Origin: Dipylidium caninum
Taxonomy: Eukaryota > Platyhelminthes > Cestoda > Cyclophyllidea > Dipylidiidae
Reading direction: 5' to 3'
DNA length: 64,000 nt
Assembly (NCBI GenBank): GCA_017562135.1
Contig: QEYB01000921.1
Span: forward strand, 186,001 to 250,000
Part shown: positions 35,901 through 52,055 of the stretch, piece by piece
How the letters are laid out: every line of letters starts with the position of its first letter
How positions within the stretch are numbered: position 1 is the first letter of the stretch
The notes under the pieces: model-generated
What the model was told of the DNA's origin: nothing
Databases searched by the model: none
What the model saw: the letters and a program-made list of their open reading frames with translations, nothing else
Program-made: the position numbers and the translations under genes

Positions 35901-37685
35901 GCTGGTGCAGAATGTACAAGTCTGTCACTATGACGGACAAGTCACTGGAAGCAGTGGGCACAATTTCGGATTGTCAGGGCATTCAGAATCTCATTTTCTT
36001 GGTGCGCAAAAGTGCCCTCTGATCTCACGGGTGAAGCAGGCCCATGTTTCCACGCTCCGGTGGGAGGGGACATCGATGGGATTACTCGCAGGAGGAGGTG
36101 CGGCGGTGAAGTGTGAATTTGGGCAAAGTTAGTGGGAATCTCCAGAGCGCGTTTCACCTCGCACCACCGACTGTCATTCGGCCTGGAGGGCTATTTCCTA
36201 ACCCCGCTGAAATCCGCTGCAGTCACCATGGCAACAGGCCAGAACTGCTCCGGTGGTGCTACGACACGTCTACTTCTGGCGTTAGCACGAGACCGTAGAG
36301 GAGGAGGAGGAGCCTCCACTACCCTTCCACCTGTGCTTGAGCACTCAAAGCCCCCGCGCGACATAAGCTAACATTGTCCAGTCATGCATTTCGCGCCAAA
36401 CCTGTTTAAACACGCCACCCACGGCCTCCTTTGTCGCGCGCTTGGCAGTGCGCACGGTCTCCACAGGCAGGTGGCGTAAATACAAAGGCGGCGTGGAACA
36501 GAGACCCGACTGCGGGGCCGTCCGCGGAACCTGGTGGCACAGACGGACCGTAGTTGGCAGTCGTCTTCTGCAGCGCAGTCAGACCATCGGAGGATGTCGC
36601 AAGAGGGCGTGGCTGCAGACGCTCGTCGCTACATCCAACTGGGATGAGAACACCGCCTTCGTTAACGAACTTTTCAACCATTATTAACACAGGCTCATAC
36701 AAACAAGAGTAAAAGGCCGCTCTGCATGTCCTATCAAGGGTTTACAGGGCGACTGGGTGACTTGAAAATACCATCCTTTCCACTCCTCCGCGTGTCTTTT
36801 CGAGCACAGCCCTTAGGGACTTGAGTACACACAGAACAGACACCACACGAAGGACGCGTTGGCAAAGCTCAACTCCAAACTCCGTTTGAGTTCACACAGC
36901 CCGATGAAAAAATCTGAGAGTGGACAGACGCCCTCAGCTGGACCCACTCCTCTTCTCTGTCGTATTATTCACACGGCACCTCAATTGTTCAAGCATGTGA
37001 AAAATTTCAGTGGTTATACAGAAAAAAATTATTATTGACAGTAAATCTTAATTTTACAGAATGAGCTTGTAAGCAAAAAAACGTGGGCAAAAATGCTTAT
37101 TTAAGGGTAAATAGGCCAAGAATTGCGGGAGAGAAGTCAGATAAGGCGCCCGAGAACCGTTACAAAATCGGTGGAGGCGGCGGCGACAGGATAAAAACCA
37201 AAACGACGGTAGAGTTCAACCCGAGTCTCGTTTATTGTATCCAGGTCGACGTGAACCCCCTGGACAATAAAGAATAAAGCGATTTAAAAAAAAGAAAAAA
37301 AAAAACACTGATAAGAAATGTGCGCCGCGGGTGAGAAAGACACTTATCCGCTGGTGGAAAGTTGCGCCTCGCGAACTGATGAGGCGGTTTAAAGGGGAAA
37401 CGAGGAATCTCAACGCCTCATTTTGCAAAAAAAAACCATTGTTTCAGCAGCAGTTCAACTCCGGCGTCTCATAAGGGACAAAATTTTCAGTTGTTTATTT
37501 TTCAGAAAGAGGTACCAACTGAGAGGTACCAGTTGGCAAAAAAGGACGTGTTGAAAATGTCTTAGCATTGGCGCCCGATCTTCACTCCGAAAGTTTTAAA
37601 TTCGGTCGGCAGCAAAGTGGTTGCGGCTTTTAAGTGAGCGTGAAAACCCAAAATTTGTACGGGAAAATATAACTTCGTCCAATTA
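32912..37685. other. Gene-free stretch between Tincar-like gene and mariner relic
   Basis: About 4.8 kb without a recognised gene. It includes a 13-base C run at 35710-35722 and one short possible orphan exon on the minus strand near 34108-34245 (see findings). The promoter and any 5' exons of the Tincar-like gene should lie at the left end. The missing last exon of O-GlcNAcase may also lie here, but I could not find it. Confidence 0.45.
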
Positions 37686-37713
37686 GACACCGACCGTTTG
37701 TGTCGGTGACCTT

Positions 37714-38630
37714 TTAACGTTGTTCAAGCAGTGTCATCATGCCACATTCATAAAATTTCTGATTCGCGCCATCGAAAAGCCGATTTAAGTGCGATTGAAC
37801 ACTCCCAGTGTCATTAAAATTTGTAGCATTTGAAGAGTTCCGCATGGACCGAAGAAATAAATGTGATGTGAAAGTGTCGACACATTCCAAACCAGTTCCG
37901 ACCACTTCGGACGAGCGACCGAAGATGTGTGCGGTCCCGCATCGCCCTGGTGGAAAGAGACGCCCTTGTGACGACCTCGGCTCGAGTTGCGCCTCTCGGC
38001 TTGGCGAGTCGGTGGACGCACCCGTTTGAGTCGACCCCTCGGCTGTTTGGCAAAAGTCCACAGTGCGGCATTCCACTTTGTAACCCCACCCGACTGACAG
38101 CACGACGCCTCTTCGGCGAGTCTCTGCTCCCGATGTCGCCTGGGCCGGCGGCGGTGCATCTTGCATCGCCCACGATCTCGTCCCACTAACGTTTCCCTCA
38201 ACCATCCACTTTTCCCGCCAGCAGGCGGTCTTTTCCGGTGGTGGATCAACTTCCTCGCCTTTCAGTTGCAACGAGTCGCAGATGCTAATGAATTTCCCTA
38301 AGTTGGTGAGGCATCCAGAGACCGAGTTGCCCGACACAGTCGAGCTTTTTTTTAATTTCACCTTCGACGCGTGTATGCGATTCGCATCCGAGCTTCTCTG
38401 CAATCTGACTTCTTGTGCTCCGACGACCTGAAGCCACACCGGCCCTGGCCGGTGTGGGCCTCGTCGACGGCAACTGGACGGACGGCCACGTCGGCGGGCA
38501 TTTTTCAACGAAAAATCACCAGAAGGTAACCTGGCAAACCAATTTTGACGACACTGCCTTCCTTTCAGAGTTCTACTCCCGTATACGAAACACAACTTCT
38601 TGTGTCCTTGAGAGGTGATAGTATCTTTTT
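37714..38630 (-). mobile_element. Decayed mariner-family transposase, copy 1
   Basis: A cut-and-paste mariner-type element reading leftward. The N-terminal helix-turn-helix part (WFARLPSGDFSLKNARRRG) comes first. A second HTH-like part (KLGCESHTRVEGEIKKKL, then GQLGLWMPHQLREI) is readable only in another frame. Then come EKWMVEGNV, the block VVLSVGWGYK, and a clear transposase C-terminus (FRSMRNSSNATNFN, then DGANQKFYECGMM). The order matches mariner transposases along their length. It is dead: the frame changes locally, the first catalytic Asp (GDEKW in active mariners) is lost, and the region of the later Asp residues is scrambled. A single long open frame runs across because the shifts compensate. 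A 7-base hairpin (37688-37694 with 37702-37708) lies just after the stop. It sits just beyond the last O-GlcNAcase exon I can place, on the same strand. Confidence 0.82.
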
Positions 38631-38889
38631 GGAAATAATACAATATATCCGAAGTACACGTCTTGTTCTTCAACTTTTAAGTTGGGATACAAAGAATTGC
38701 AGAAGGGATAAATATAACCTTTTTATTAAATGAAGATATAAGTCCAACAAATACAAAAAATAAACTAGGTACTTGGACCACGTTAAGGGAACAAAAGAAA
38801 GTGCAATCACTCAGTCGCGGAGCCAGTACAAAAAAGCCCGGTGCGAACATTTGAAATATTGAATAAGTAAATAATAAAAAGGTGCTTAC

Positions 38890-41800
38890 ATGTGAGGCAC
38901 AAGTTTTGAGTCCAGCCAGGAGGCAAACGAAGAGACGTCTGGCCACTTCGTCGAAGACCAATTCGGGCGGATCAAAGCCCAGTCCGAGGTGGTGGTTCAT
39001 GATGGTCATGAGGGTCACGGCGGGCCCGGTGACACTGCCACCAGCACTACCAAAACTGCAGTCGTCCAACTCCACAAAGATGCTCGCCGGGTGAGCCATC
39101 ATCGCCGAGTGGATGGCCTCCACTGTTCGAACATTTGACTTCAATTGCTGGAAGGAGAAATGTCGAGCGACTTTCTAAGAATTGACAATGAAGAAGAGTA
39201 CAAAATAAGACAAAAGTAGGGACTGTTAACCTCCTCCCCCTCATCCATTTTTCTTTGAGTCTCATCGGCTTTCGTGGGGCCCGTGACGGCGACATTGGGC
39301 TCTTCGCCCCCAACGTCCGTCCGCATCTTCTGCTGCTCCTCGTTACTGCTTTCAGGGTAGTCCGCGTCCACCATGCCCACCACACCCTCTTCCACATGCT
39401 CCTCAGAATCGATTTTGTCGATGGGTTTTTCACACTTTTCCTGCCCACACACTTCTACTGCCATCGGCTGTTGGTGTTGCTCGGAGATAGCAGCACCCAG
39501 TGGCTCTGGAGGCGGCGCTTCAGTCACGGCGGCTTCGGCGATGACACTTGAAGAAGCCCTGGTTATGCGTTCATCATGGATCCAGTCCAATGATATCTGG
39601 ACGCGGAGATTAACAAAGAAGTGAAGGAAGTAGATTATTCTTACGCTAAATTAGTTCCTAACCTTCTGATTGTTTACTCAAAAATAACCAAGCTTTCCCC
39701 ACTTCAGCGAGTAATAGCAGAACCACAACAACAACAACAACAACGTAAGAGGTTTAGATAAATCCGCACCACGATGATGTGTTGGAATAATAAAAATTCT
39801 CTGTAAGACTTGAAAACGTCTAAGAAAATAATTAGCCAAACTTATTTTTAAAAAAGTTGGATGTAAGAGGGGACGAGTAGGTGAAACGAATGAAATGAGG
39901 CGATAACGAAGCCTAGGCACAAAGTGGAAATCAAAATTAAAACAAATTAAAATATGAAAATGACCATCATCGCAGACGCTACCGGTACGGATTACATGGG
40001 AAAGCTAAATTACCAACCCCTTCTAAACCTAAAACATGAAAAACCTCAGGAGGCAAAAAAACGTGTTCGAGGACAGCTGAGAAATTCAAAATACTCACGC
40101 CTGACTACAAATGACAACGTCAATTTTAACGTTAAATGCAATTTTGCGGAAGATAAAAACTGCATAAACGAAGTGTTGCTGTTAGCGTCGCCTCGCCTAT
40201 ATGTAGACGCGAGCATACACGAATGAAGTCTTCGGCCGAGAGTCTGGGCAGAGTGTTGTTGATAGAGGATTTGCGAGGTATGGAGAAGTGCTCCGCAGTG
40301 CCGGACAAAGGCTCATCTTTGGGGTATTTGGAACGCAAGTGGCTCCGCCGCAATTCGTCTCGGACGCGGGTCAACGCGCCAATGTCAGGAGCTGCGAACG
40401 CGAATGCCACAATGTTCCATGACGATGTGGAATTGGTGGACGAGCCTCGGTCCGGGGCCGCTGGTCTCGACGCCGTTTCCGAGGCGGCGTGGAAGAAGAG
40501 GGGGGGTCCCTCGACCACCAGGCAGTGTTGCGGGAAACGTTCCAGGTATGCGGAGCAGTAACTTTTAAGGCGGCGTGAAATGAGCAAAAGTCAGCTGTCT
40601 AGTAAAATTTTTCACACTCTCCAAAAAAGGGGAAGTATGGGTAGCCATACGACAAATACAAGCTAATTTTGCAGTCAATGAAATATTGCCGTTTAGAGAC
40701 TAGGAGGAGTATTTAACAGAGTGAAAAAATAACATTGGTAGCCATAAAGATGTTGTCCAGCCTACCGATCGCCGGGGAGGTCCATATACTTCTCGGGGAG
40801 GGAGTCTTTTGGAAGGCCGAGTCTATGCAGAAGTATGCACCTCCAAAGATCGTAGATCTTGGGCTTATCCTCGCGTCTATAAGGTCGCAGAACGTAGGGT
40901 CGACGCGGTTGGTAACCAAGTTTTGTCCCGTCCGGTTTGTCGGCTGCGAGGAGGGAGGAGGATGGATCACGGGGGAAGAGGTCATCCGCAGACAACGTGG
41001 AAGACCCGGGCAGCGGGCCGGCCGGTGTGGTGGTCATCGTCGGACCCACACGGCTGGGCGCGGGAAACAAATCTTGGGCAGATTCGAGGGGCAGAATACG
41101 CTAAAAAGGAGTTAGACGAGGAAACTGTGAAGGCTACTTGCCTGCGCAGTAATAAATCACAAAGATGGAAGTATGACAGACACATCTGTTTGAAATGAGG
41201 CAAATTTTATCACCAACTCAACGATGCAAATAAGATTTTTATATTTTCTGCGTCGAAAGTAATCCTCACCGGCTACTAACTCCAGAAAGATATGCAAATC
41301 ATACATATTTAATGAATATGCACATAATAAGAAGTGAAGGAGAGTGAACATATCGCGAATGTCCAGGAAGAAAGACTTGACAGAATCACTCATAAGGGAA
41401 GAAGTGTTCGTTGAAATGCCCTCTTACACAATTACAGGAAGTAATCGAGATCCAAGATGCGACAAAACGCCTCTCCTAGGCACCACGAGAATATTCACAG
41501 CTCTGCACCACTTGACGAAATTCAGCTCCTACATTTACGCGAAAGTCATACAAGAATTCAAGACTGTACCTATCTATATAGTTTAATGCTGTCACCAGGG
41601 AATAATTCACAATGCAATAACAATGGGTGAACACGTTGAAAGCTCAAATCTTATAGAAATGAAATAATGAACGAGCAAATTTTATGAGGAAGTTAACTAC
41701 AAAGGAATAAGAAAAGTGCTCGTAAGGGGAAACACTAACCTGGAGTTCAGTGATAAGACCGCCTCGAAACATCCAGGGTTCATGATCGCCGGACATGGTC

Positions 41801-44800
41801 ATTTCACTGTAACCCGGTGAAAACCCTGAATGCAGTAACAATATCATCGACGCAAATTAAGATGCAGAAGGGAGTACAAACATGACAAAAGACCAACATG
41901 TTAGAAGACGTTTCAAATGAGCCTGACTTCGGTTCGCCATAACACCGTTTTCTAAAATAACCAAAATATACACTCCCTTTAACATAGTAAAAAAATAAAC
42001 CAAAGAGAAACACACTGAAATATTCAAAAACTGCTACATATAGATGTAGGATACTAAAGAAGACTACAGATTTAGATATGATTGAGTTAATTAGCCATCG
42101 AGATAAGTATTTAGATAGATAGGAGGGGTTACGTACCGAGCCATCGGAAATAATCAAGTAACATAGCAAAAACGGAAGTAATGTCAGTGAGGTAGGGTGC
42201 GAGATCATATACAACGCCAGGATGTGGAAGCCTCTGGATTTTCTCTCTCAGTTGACTCACGTTGGTGATTATCTTGATAAGTTCGGCAAACTTTTTACAC
42301 CACCTATTATGCTAAAATTCACGCAAGCTTTTGTCACTGACAGCCTACTTATATGATAATAAGTAGGACATTGGGTGGCTACCTCGACATCGGCGCTTTT
42401 ATCTGCGGGAGCGAGGTGCGAGTTCTCCCGAAGCCAATGGCCCAATTCAAGAGCTTTGAGAGCCGTCGGCCCATGGGAAAAGGGGAGATAAAACAAATCT
42501 GAGAGCAGCTCGAGATCCTCTAAACCAATTCCAAGCGAGGGAACTATATTGGTTGATTCTGTCAAAAAGAAGAGAACAGTAAAGGACCGAAATGAAATGA
42601 ACCAACCTGAAACCGTATTGACGTCAGGCCCAGTTTTACCACCAAAATTGTCATCAGTTTCAACCTGCATAGGAACCGTGTGAACATCTGTGAGGTCAGT
42701 GTCCATTGGTATGGGGGATGCTGAATGTGAAGGAGATTGCTTAGCCAGCACCGAGTTCGACCGCTGATCCTGCCCACGAAAAACCAGCAAATTATCCATT
42801 ATGCATTCCAAACCAAAAATTAAGGAACTTAAAGAGAATGGGTTACACGAAAAGCTTAGAACTTAAAGGCGAAAAAAAGCTCATTCACCAAATTATTAGT
42901 AGAAAACGCGATCGACTGGAGATGAGTACAAAGTAGATAAAATAAGAAATAACCTGAAGCATAAGGGCCAACCAGTCTTTGAGAGCGTTATGAAGAGCTT
43001 CCCGTGGTCGGTAGACAGGGGAGCAAGGTGTGGGATTATCCTGTCCCTCCTCCTCCTCCTCACGCTCCAAATCATCGCCCGTATCGGCCAGGTCTGACGA
43101 TACAGCCACTTGGTCGGCTCCAGAGGGGTGGCCAATTCTAACGTAAAAATAAATTTGGTTTTAAGGAGAGAAAGGATTTTTCGTCTCCAATTCTTCCATG
43201 TCTGAGGGCGCCCAAATCTCTTGGGATACTAACATTTTCTTGAAGATTAAGCAAAAGCATCCCCCGCTCTCCAACGGCAGTAGGCAAGAGGTCGTTTACA
43301 GTCGCCAGAGAGACAAATGAGCCTCCTCCTTTCCAGCAGGTGCATAAAAACCATTTCTTCCACTCCAAAATAAAAAGCACCATGGCGAAGTTGGCTTTTC
43401 ATCAAGGTGTGGAATTACTTGCTTACTCACCTTCCGCATTTCCTTCTTTTCAACTAATACAATGAGAGAACGCAGAGCCTCTAAATTGACTGGCAAGTCG
43501 TTGGAGGAGGAAATATTTCAGTGCCATAAGAAATCATACTGTGGTGAATCACATACAGGCAAAATGCGGAAAACACAATTAATTTCTAGAAAACTTTGCC
43601 TAACAGCAAAAGTTCGCCAACTTGTATTTTTTAAAGAAAAGGTAAGTATCTTTGATCCTTCGGGTTTTAGATAGGAAGGGCATTTTAACTTGATAGACGG
43701 ACAAAGGGCAAGAGTTTGTGAAGACGGTTCTCGTCTTCGTATAGTTTGGTGATTTCGAACGCACCATGTGGGAGATTTTCTTTGCTACACACGATTTACC
43801 GATCTTGTTACATAGGCAAAATCAGAAATAAAAAGTCATTCGAAGGAGGAAAAAGTTAAAACTAAAGTCCTGACCTTATAACTAGTCAGAGATAGCCAGC
43901 TTAGTGGACAACAGATAAGTTTTTAATAAGAAAATTGTTATAAGGAAAGTAAGAAATATAGCTGCATTATAGGGAGGAGGAGTCCATGGACCCAATTTTG
44001 TTAGTATGCCCTTAAAACTAAAAATTCATAATTTCACACTCCCCACTAAAAAAAGATTATAGGGTTTTAGTGAAAGCAAAAAACGTCCATCGAAAGAATA
44101 AGAGGGAACATACCGAGCCCACTGGGCAAGAGTGTGAATAGCGATATAATTGGCTTCGAACTCGCAGTTGGGATTAGTTAGGACGCCATGAAGTAGGCGA
44201 CGGCGACGCAGAGCAAGCGGACGGCCTGCGTAGGGCCCGAGGAAGACGCGACGCTGGTCATAATCGTTGGCGTGCAGGTTATCCCACAGGACAATCGGTC
44301 GCCTCAGTAGACGGGAGAGATCGCGGATGCCCAAGGTGGGGATGCGTTTACTGACGACCAGAGGACCAGTCCACATGACTTTTATGCCTTCACAAAATGA
44401 TAGAAGGTGTGTTACCCCAGTTACCTGGTTCACAGTTGCACCGCCATTAGGTGAATCACTAGGTCAACAGAGAATTTCCCGAACTTTTTGGAGTAATTAT
44501 AAAACACAAAGTAAACTTATTTCTTAGCAAAGCTAGTAAGAATAATTGGAGCCAAGTGGAATGCTTGAGTGACATCTGCCGAAAAGCATTTCCTGTTTAC
44601 AAAAAATATTTCCTTGTTTAGATACCAAGCAAGAAGTGTGCATACATGATCATGGAAAGCCTCTTGTACGTTCACACTAGTTATTTTGACAGATAGAACC
44701 ATTTAATATGCTGAATCCAAGAAGAGTCAATCTGTGTGGAAAATCCCCCCCAAACACCACCTGAAAAGGTGAGTTACATTAGCAGAAGACAGAGAAAGGG

Positions 44801-47800
44801 TATAACACTTCAGACGATGTTCGCAACTCTTAATTTTATCCACTTTGCATCTGTCCATCTTCATTAAGTGTTTAGGAATGCCGATTAGCAGCAATTACGA
44901 GTGTTTAACCAGTCAATCAGTTTATGTCCTCGAAATTTGAAAACAATGCAGTAGCTCAAGCTACAAATCGCAGTAGGCAACAGGGCGTGACTTGTAGCAG
45001 GTGTATGGCCATCAAAATGCAGTGCGAGGGTTAATGTCATTATTCTGATGAGCAGCTAAGACAAAGGGCTACCAAAGGGACAAAATCCAATGGCATTTCC
45101 CCTGATTTAACAAAATTAAACTGGTTTTAAACAGATAGACATTTCTCAGCTAGGGCAACTGCCGCAAAAACATACAAAGTAGCAAAAAACAGGGAATAAA
45201 AATTATATAAGCGTAATATAAGCTAACAATGAATTCGTTTGAGTGCAATTAATGCGTAAAATTAATCAAAAATGTGAAATATATACGTATAGTATTAAAT
45301 TAGTCTATAAGTATTTTCAATTGAAGAAATACGAAACAACGAAAAAAAACAGACGGTCGTATTAAAAGAGTCACCAAAAAGACGGCCTCATCTCAAGAAG
45401 CAATGATAAAATAACGAATATTTGTAGTCAGCACATCTGTGCAGTAGCCAACATTAACTAGAAAATTTCATTCATAAACCACAGAACCTACTTCAGTACT
45501 ACACGTATGATGACCCTCCTATCTAAAATATAATTCAGTAAGGTACCGCTTTTACTCGATATTCAACCCAAGGCAGTTAAATACATTCTTGTACACATTA
45601 ATTTAATCTTAACTGGGCAATGAAATTTACCAATGATTAGTATTTAGCCAGTTATTTCAAAAAGTGACAAAAATTTAACAAGTACCTTTAAATCCGATTC
45701 CCATCTCTCACCAACTGTTTTAAAGCTGAGGTAGAAATGGAGCATTGAGTGTAAATACGCGACCATACATTAACCTACCCTTTGTGGGTCAAGACGAACA
45801 AGAATTCAGCATCGACAGAAATATTACAAAGGATGTTTTAAGAACTTTTCCTTCATCTACTCGTGTCGCACAACTACATCAGAATATAAGAATCATCACA
45901 CGAACGACAATATTTTGAAATAAGGGGAATAAGATTAAACTGGTTAGTCTATAGAATGTACACCATTAGGCAATGTTGCAATTATCATTAGCACAATTTG
46001 AAAAATTGTAAATTGACACACCTTCAGCAAGATCGCTTCCAAGGGTGGCGAGGTAAGTGGAGTGATTTACATTAGGGACAGCTCGACTGGCGCAGTACTC
46101 GGTGGGGCAAAAGAGGAAGACCTCTGGACGACTGAGGGCTCCATAGATCTTGTTGGTGAGCGACACCTGGGCACGCCCAGGAGAACCAAAAACTTCTTGA
46201 TCTGGCGCACACAGACGAGTGTCAATGTCGTCAAAGAGGAGAGCGAATGCACGGCAGCCCAGACTCACAGCCTGATAGCAAAAATAGGTGATTTATCACC
46301 GCCACTGAGCTAAATCTGAGGTATAGTTACATGCAAATGAAAAAGACGATACTGAATAAGTTTTGCTGTGAACTTGCATTGAGAAGCAAGATAGGCAGTA
46401 AAAGAAATGAAATAAAATAGAAGCAGCATTATTTTATTGAACTTTTGAATAAATCCCTTCCAAGTTTTACATACTATAACCCCACACAATACCAGCAACA
46501 TTCAGACCACTGTGAGCATCCCAACGTTTACGATAGTAAAGCACTTAAATTAACAGGAAATGATAACAAGGGTGGAGAAAAGTAAACAATTATTGCACAG
46601 ATCAAGGTTTAGGACGCAGCTTTCGGGTGATTAATTTGTTTCTAAGCTAACCTGTTCGAGTCGGGCTTTTAGGGCTGCAACATCTTCTTCATTGGAGTAA
46701 ACAATATCACTTCCAGGTGAAATAGCAAAAATGAAGCAAATGTTGTAGGCATTTGCGGCTGCAATTAGGGATCGCATATCCTCCGCCTCTTTCTCCGTGT
46801 AGAGGTCGCGCCATGAAAGTCTATGTTTTAAATCATCCTTGGGAGCATAGAGGTAAGCATTCATGCCCATTGACTGCATGCTAAAGGATTGCATGTTTAG
46901 TCAATAATCAGTGATTATTAAGAAAAGCGGTTTCATACACTAGTATGATGGGAACCCAAGACCATTGTTTTGATACAAAGGTCGTGGTACCCCCGGGTGA
47001 TCTGGAGATGTCGGCGAGAAAGTAAGTCTTTTGAACATATGGTTTAATCCAAAGGCAAGGATTTTTTAATAATCACTTACTAGCCCGCGTCATATTTCTC
47101 ACATCAAAAATAAAGACTTGATAAAGAGTACAACTTTTGGTAGAAGCCGACAACATTGTGACAAACTAAAAGAAAACTCATCTAGGAAGTTAGCGCTTAT
47201 CGATAACCCAATCGGCTGTCAAAAAGTAAATCACGGTAGATATTGTAAAGAGAGATGTAAATGGTATGATTGGCAAAGTATTGTAAGTGAGTATAAATGT
47301 AAAATCCGGATCTACAGATCGTATAGATGTCAGGTATTATTATCACAACTGAAACAGTCCAAAAATATATAGAGTTCAAAAATAACAACCCACGGCAATG
47401 TAGGAAATGGGTAAGGTGTTAAGTGGATAAAATGGTAGCTCACCGTCTAAAAAGCTCGCGCCGCTGAGGATACGTCCAAGGACGACCATAGAAGCCTACA
47501 AAGTAAAAAATAAACCATAAGTGCCACATATTTGACCACATTACACTGAGACTATAGCAATCGTGAGATTCACATATATATTTATGGGGCTTCACTAAGG
47601 AGAGAGTCACAATCGGCAATCGCGAATTACAAAAAGTCTATCAAGGCGGTGGGGAGAGAGGATACTTTGATGATTTATATAGCGGAAATAAATTCCTCCC
47701 TTAGTGCTAAACAATCTACAAAACTATACCTTCCACGACCCCACACAGAAATTCAGACAGTTCGGGTCTTTGAGGATCATCTGAGAAAAAGAAATCTGAC

Positions 47801-47802
47801 AT
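38890..47802 (-). CDS. OGA: Protein O-GlcNAcase (GH84 with acetyltransferase-like domain), 3' end missing
   Basis: OGA removes O-linked GlcNAc from Ser/Thr of nuclear and cytosolic proteins. Fourteen exons join in phase: 47730-47802 (ATG at 47802, in-frame stop about 30 bases upstream), 47444-47495, 46652-46880, 46022-46271, 44114-44387, 42954-43137, 42607-42769, 42383-42558, 42137-42290, 41740-41825, 40766-41100, 40219-40561, 39231-39596, 38890-39147; 981 codons. The GH84 domain shows [33 protein letters not shown], the catalytic Asp pair in [38 protein letters not shown] and [14 protein letters not shown]. The stalk follows ([19 protein letters not shown] and [12 protein letters not shown]). 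The acetyltransferase-like domain starts at [17 protein letters not shown] and contains a 122-residue acidic low-complexity exon. The final exon on the model of human OGA, about 40 residues, was not found. The exon set is already longer than human OGA (916 residues) because of low-complexity inserts. The gene is divergent from the helicase, with 1,048 bases between start codons. Confidence 0.93.
39725..39744 (+). repeat. (CAA)n trinucleotide repeat
   Basis: A short CAA run in an intron of the O-GlcNAcase gene. Confidence 0.85.
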
Positions 47803-48850
47803 CTTCACCGAACATTCAAGTGCAGCATCCAGCTAATCGAACTGATTGGATGACCAGGCATGACCTAGGGCTTCACTTAACTCAAATATTATCTGCAAAT
47901 GGTAAAGGCATTTCTAGAGAGCATTAACATGGCAAATAAAAGCGGACGGGAGGAAAAAAGACTTTATTCATTAGAGGTTAGGAAAAATTAGGGCGAAAAT
48001 ATGATTACGCGTCCGTTAACGTGTATTTTATACGAAATTCGAAAAGCTTCGACTAGTCTCGTTTTTATTCCGAGGAAAGCCATTAATTTTGATTCCGTCC
48101 AAACTTAATTGGTGATGTTTCCACTTACGAACCATGGTATCCCACCTGATTGGTCTCAGTAGCAGGACGACTAAGTAATTTACGCTTTTCTATTGTGCGT
48201 TGCAATGCTTTATTTGCGTAATAAAGCTGGTTTAATAAAACCATTTTTCCAATCACGGGAAAGGGATATAATAACCCCCAGTTGCCACAAGCGGAAATCA
48301 AAATCGCGGGTTTAATATGGCAGGGAATTTGTGTTTCGAAAGAGAACAAGTAAAGAAATTTCGCCATAACACAGGCAGAAAGTGAGGCAGCTTGATAAAA
48401 ATTCTGGGTTTCCTTGAGCTTGCTGGGTGACTTAAATGCACGTATACCAGTTTGATTTTCAAGATGTGATCTCATCGTCATTGGACATTCTTATCACCTA
48501 TTTTTCAGTTCATACGCCTTTCGGTTCCCATCGATATATCAAAAAGGTCGACGCTTTAAGTTACGATCACGTTTGTTATTATTTTGTCTTCATAATCTTG
48601 TGTCTTCGAGGCAATTTTCCCACTTCCTTGACGGCGCACTATCCCTTCCGGTAATTAGCAAAACTAGACAAAACTGGTTAATGTTCTCATAATCAAACCT
48701 TTTCATTAGTCGCACTTAAATCACGTAAAATATTCATCCTTCGATCTTGTACAAATTATATCATGCGTCAAACCAAATTCATTGGCTAGTCCCCAAATTG
48801 TTTTAACTAGTGGTTGGTATCGTGCACCGTTGTGCCTGGTCTTGTTAACT
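47803..48850. promoter_or_regulatory. Shared bidirectional upstream region of OGA and the helicase
   Basis: The two start codons face away from each other across 1,048 bases, so promoters and 5' untranslated exons of both genes should lie here. No TATA box placement can be defended. The assignment follows from gene geometry, not from a recognised motif. Confidence 0.45.
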
Positions 48851-51914
<3,064 letters not shown>

Positions 51915-52049
51915 TTAATTCTTTGATTCGTTAGGATCATCGAAACCCACTTCGGGTATTTTATAAATGTGCTCGCTTTGTATAAAGCCCTTAACCTGAA
52001 ATGAATTTTATACTCTGTTACCTTGTTTTTGAATGTGGTATGGTGCGTA

Positions 52050-52055
52050 AATAAA
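52050..52055 (+). promoter_or_regulatory. Poly(A) signal AATAAA of the helicase gene
   Basis: AATAAA 136 bases after the second (51912-51914) RS-tail stop and 665 bases after the first. Its position fits the longer tail better. Confidence 0.55.

Noticed and set aside
43296..43496. Possible extra OGA exon ([19 protein letters not shown] with a GTGAGT donor)
   Set aside because: Its phase does not fit between the exons ending at 44114 and starting at 43137, which already join correctly to each other.
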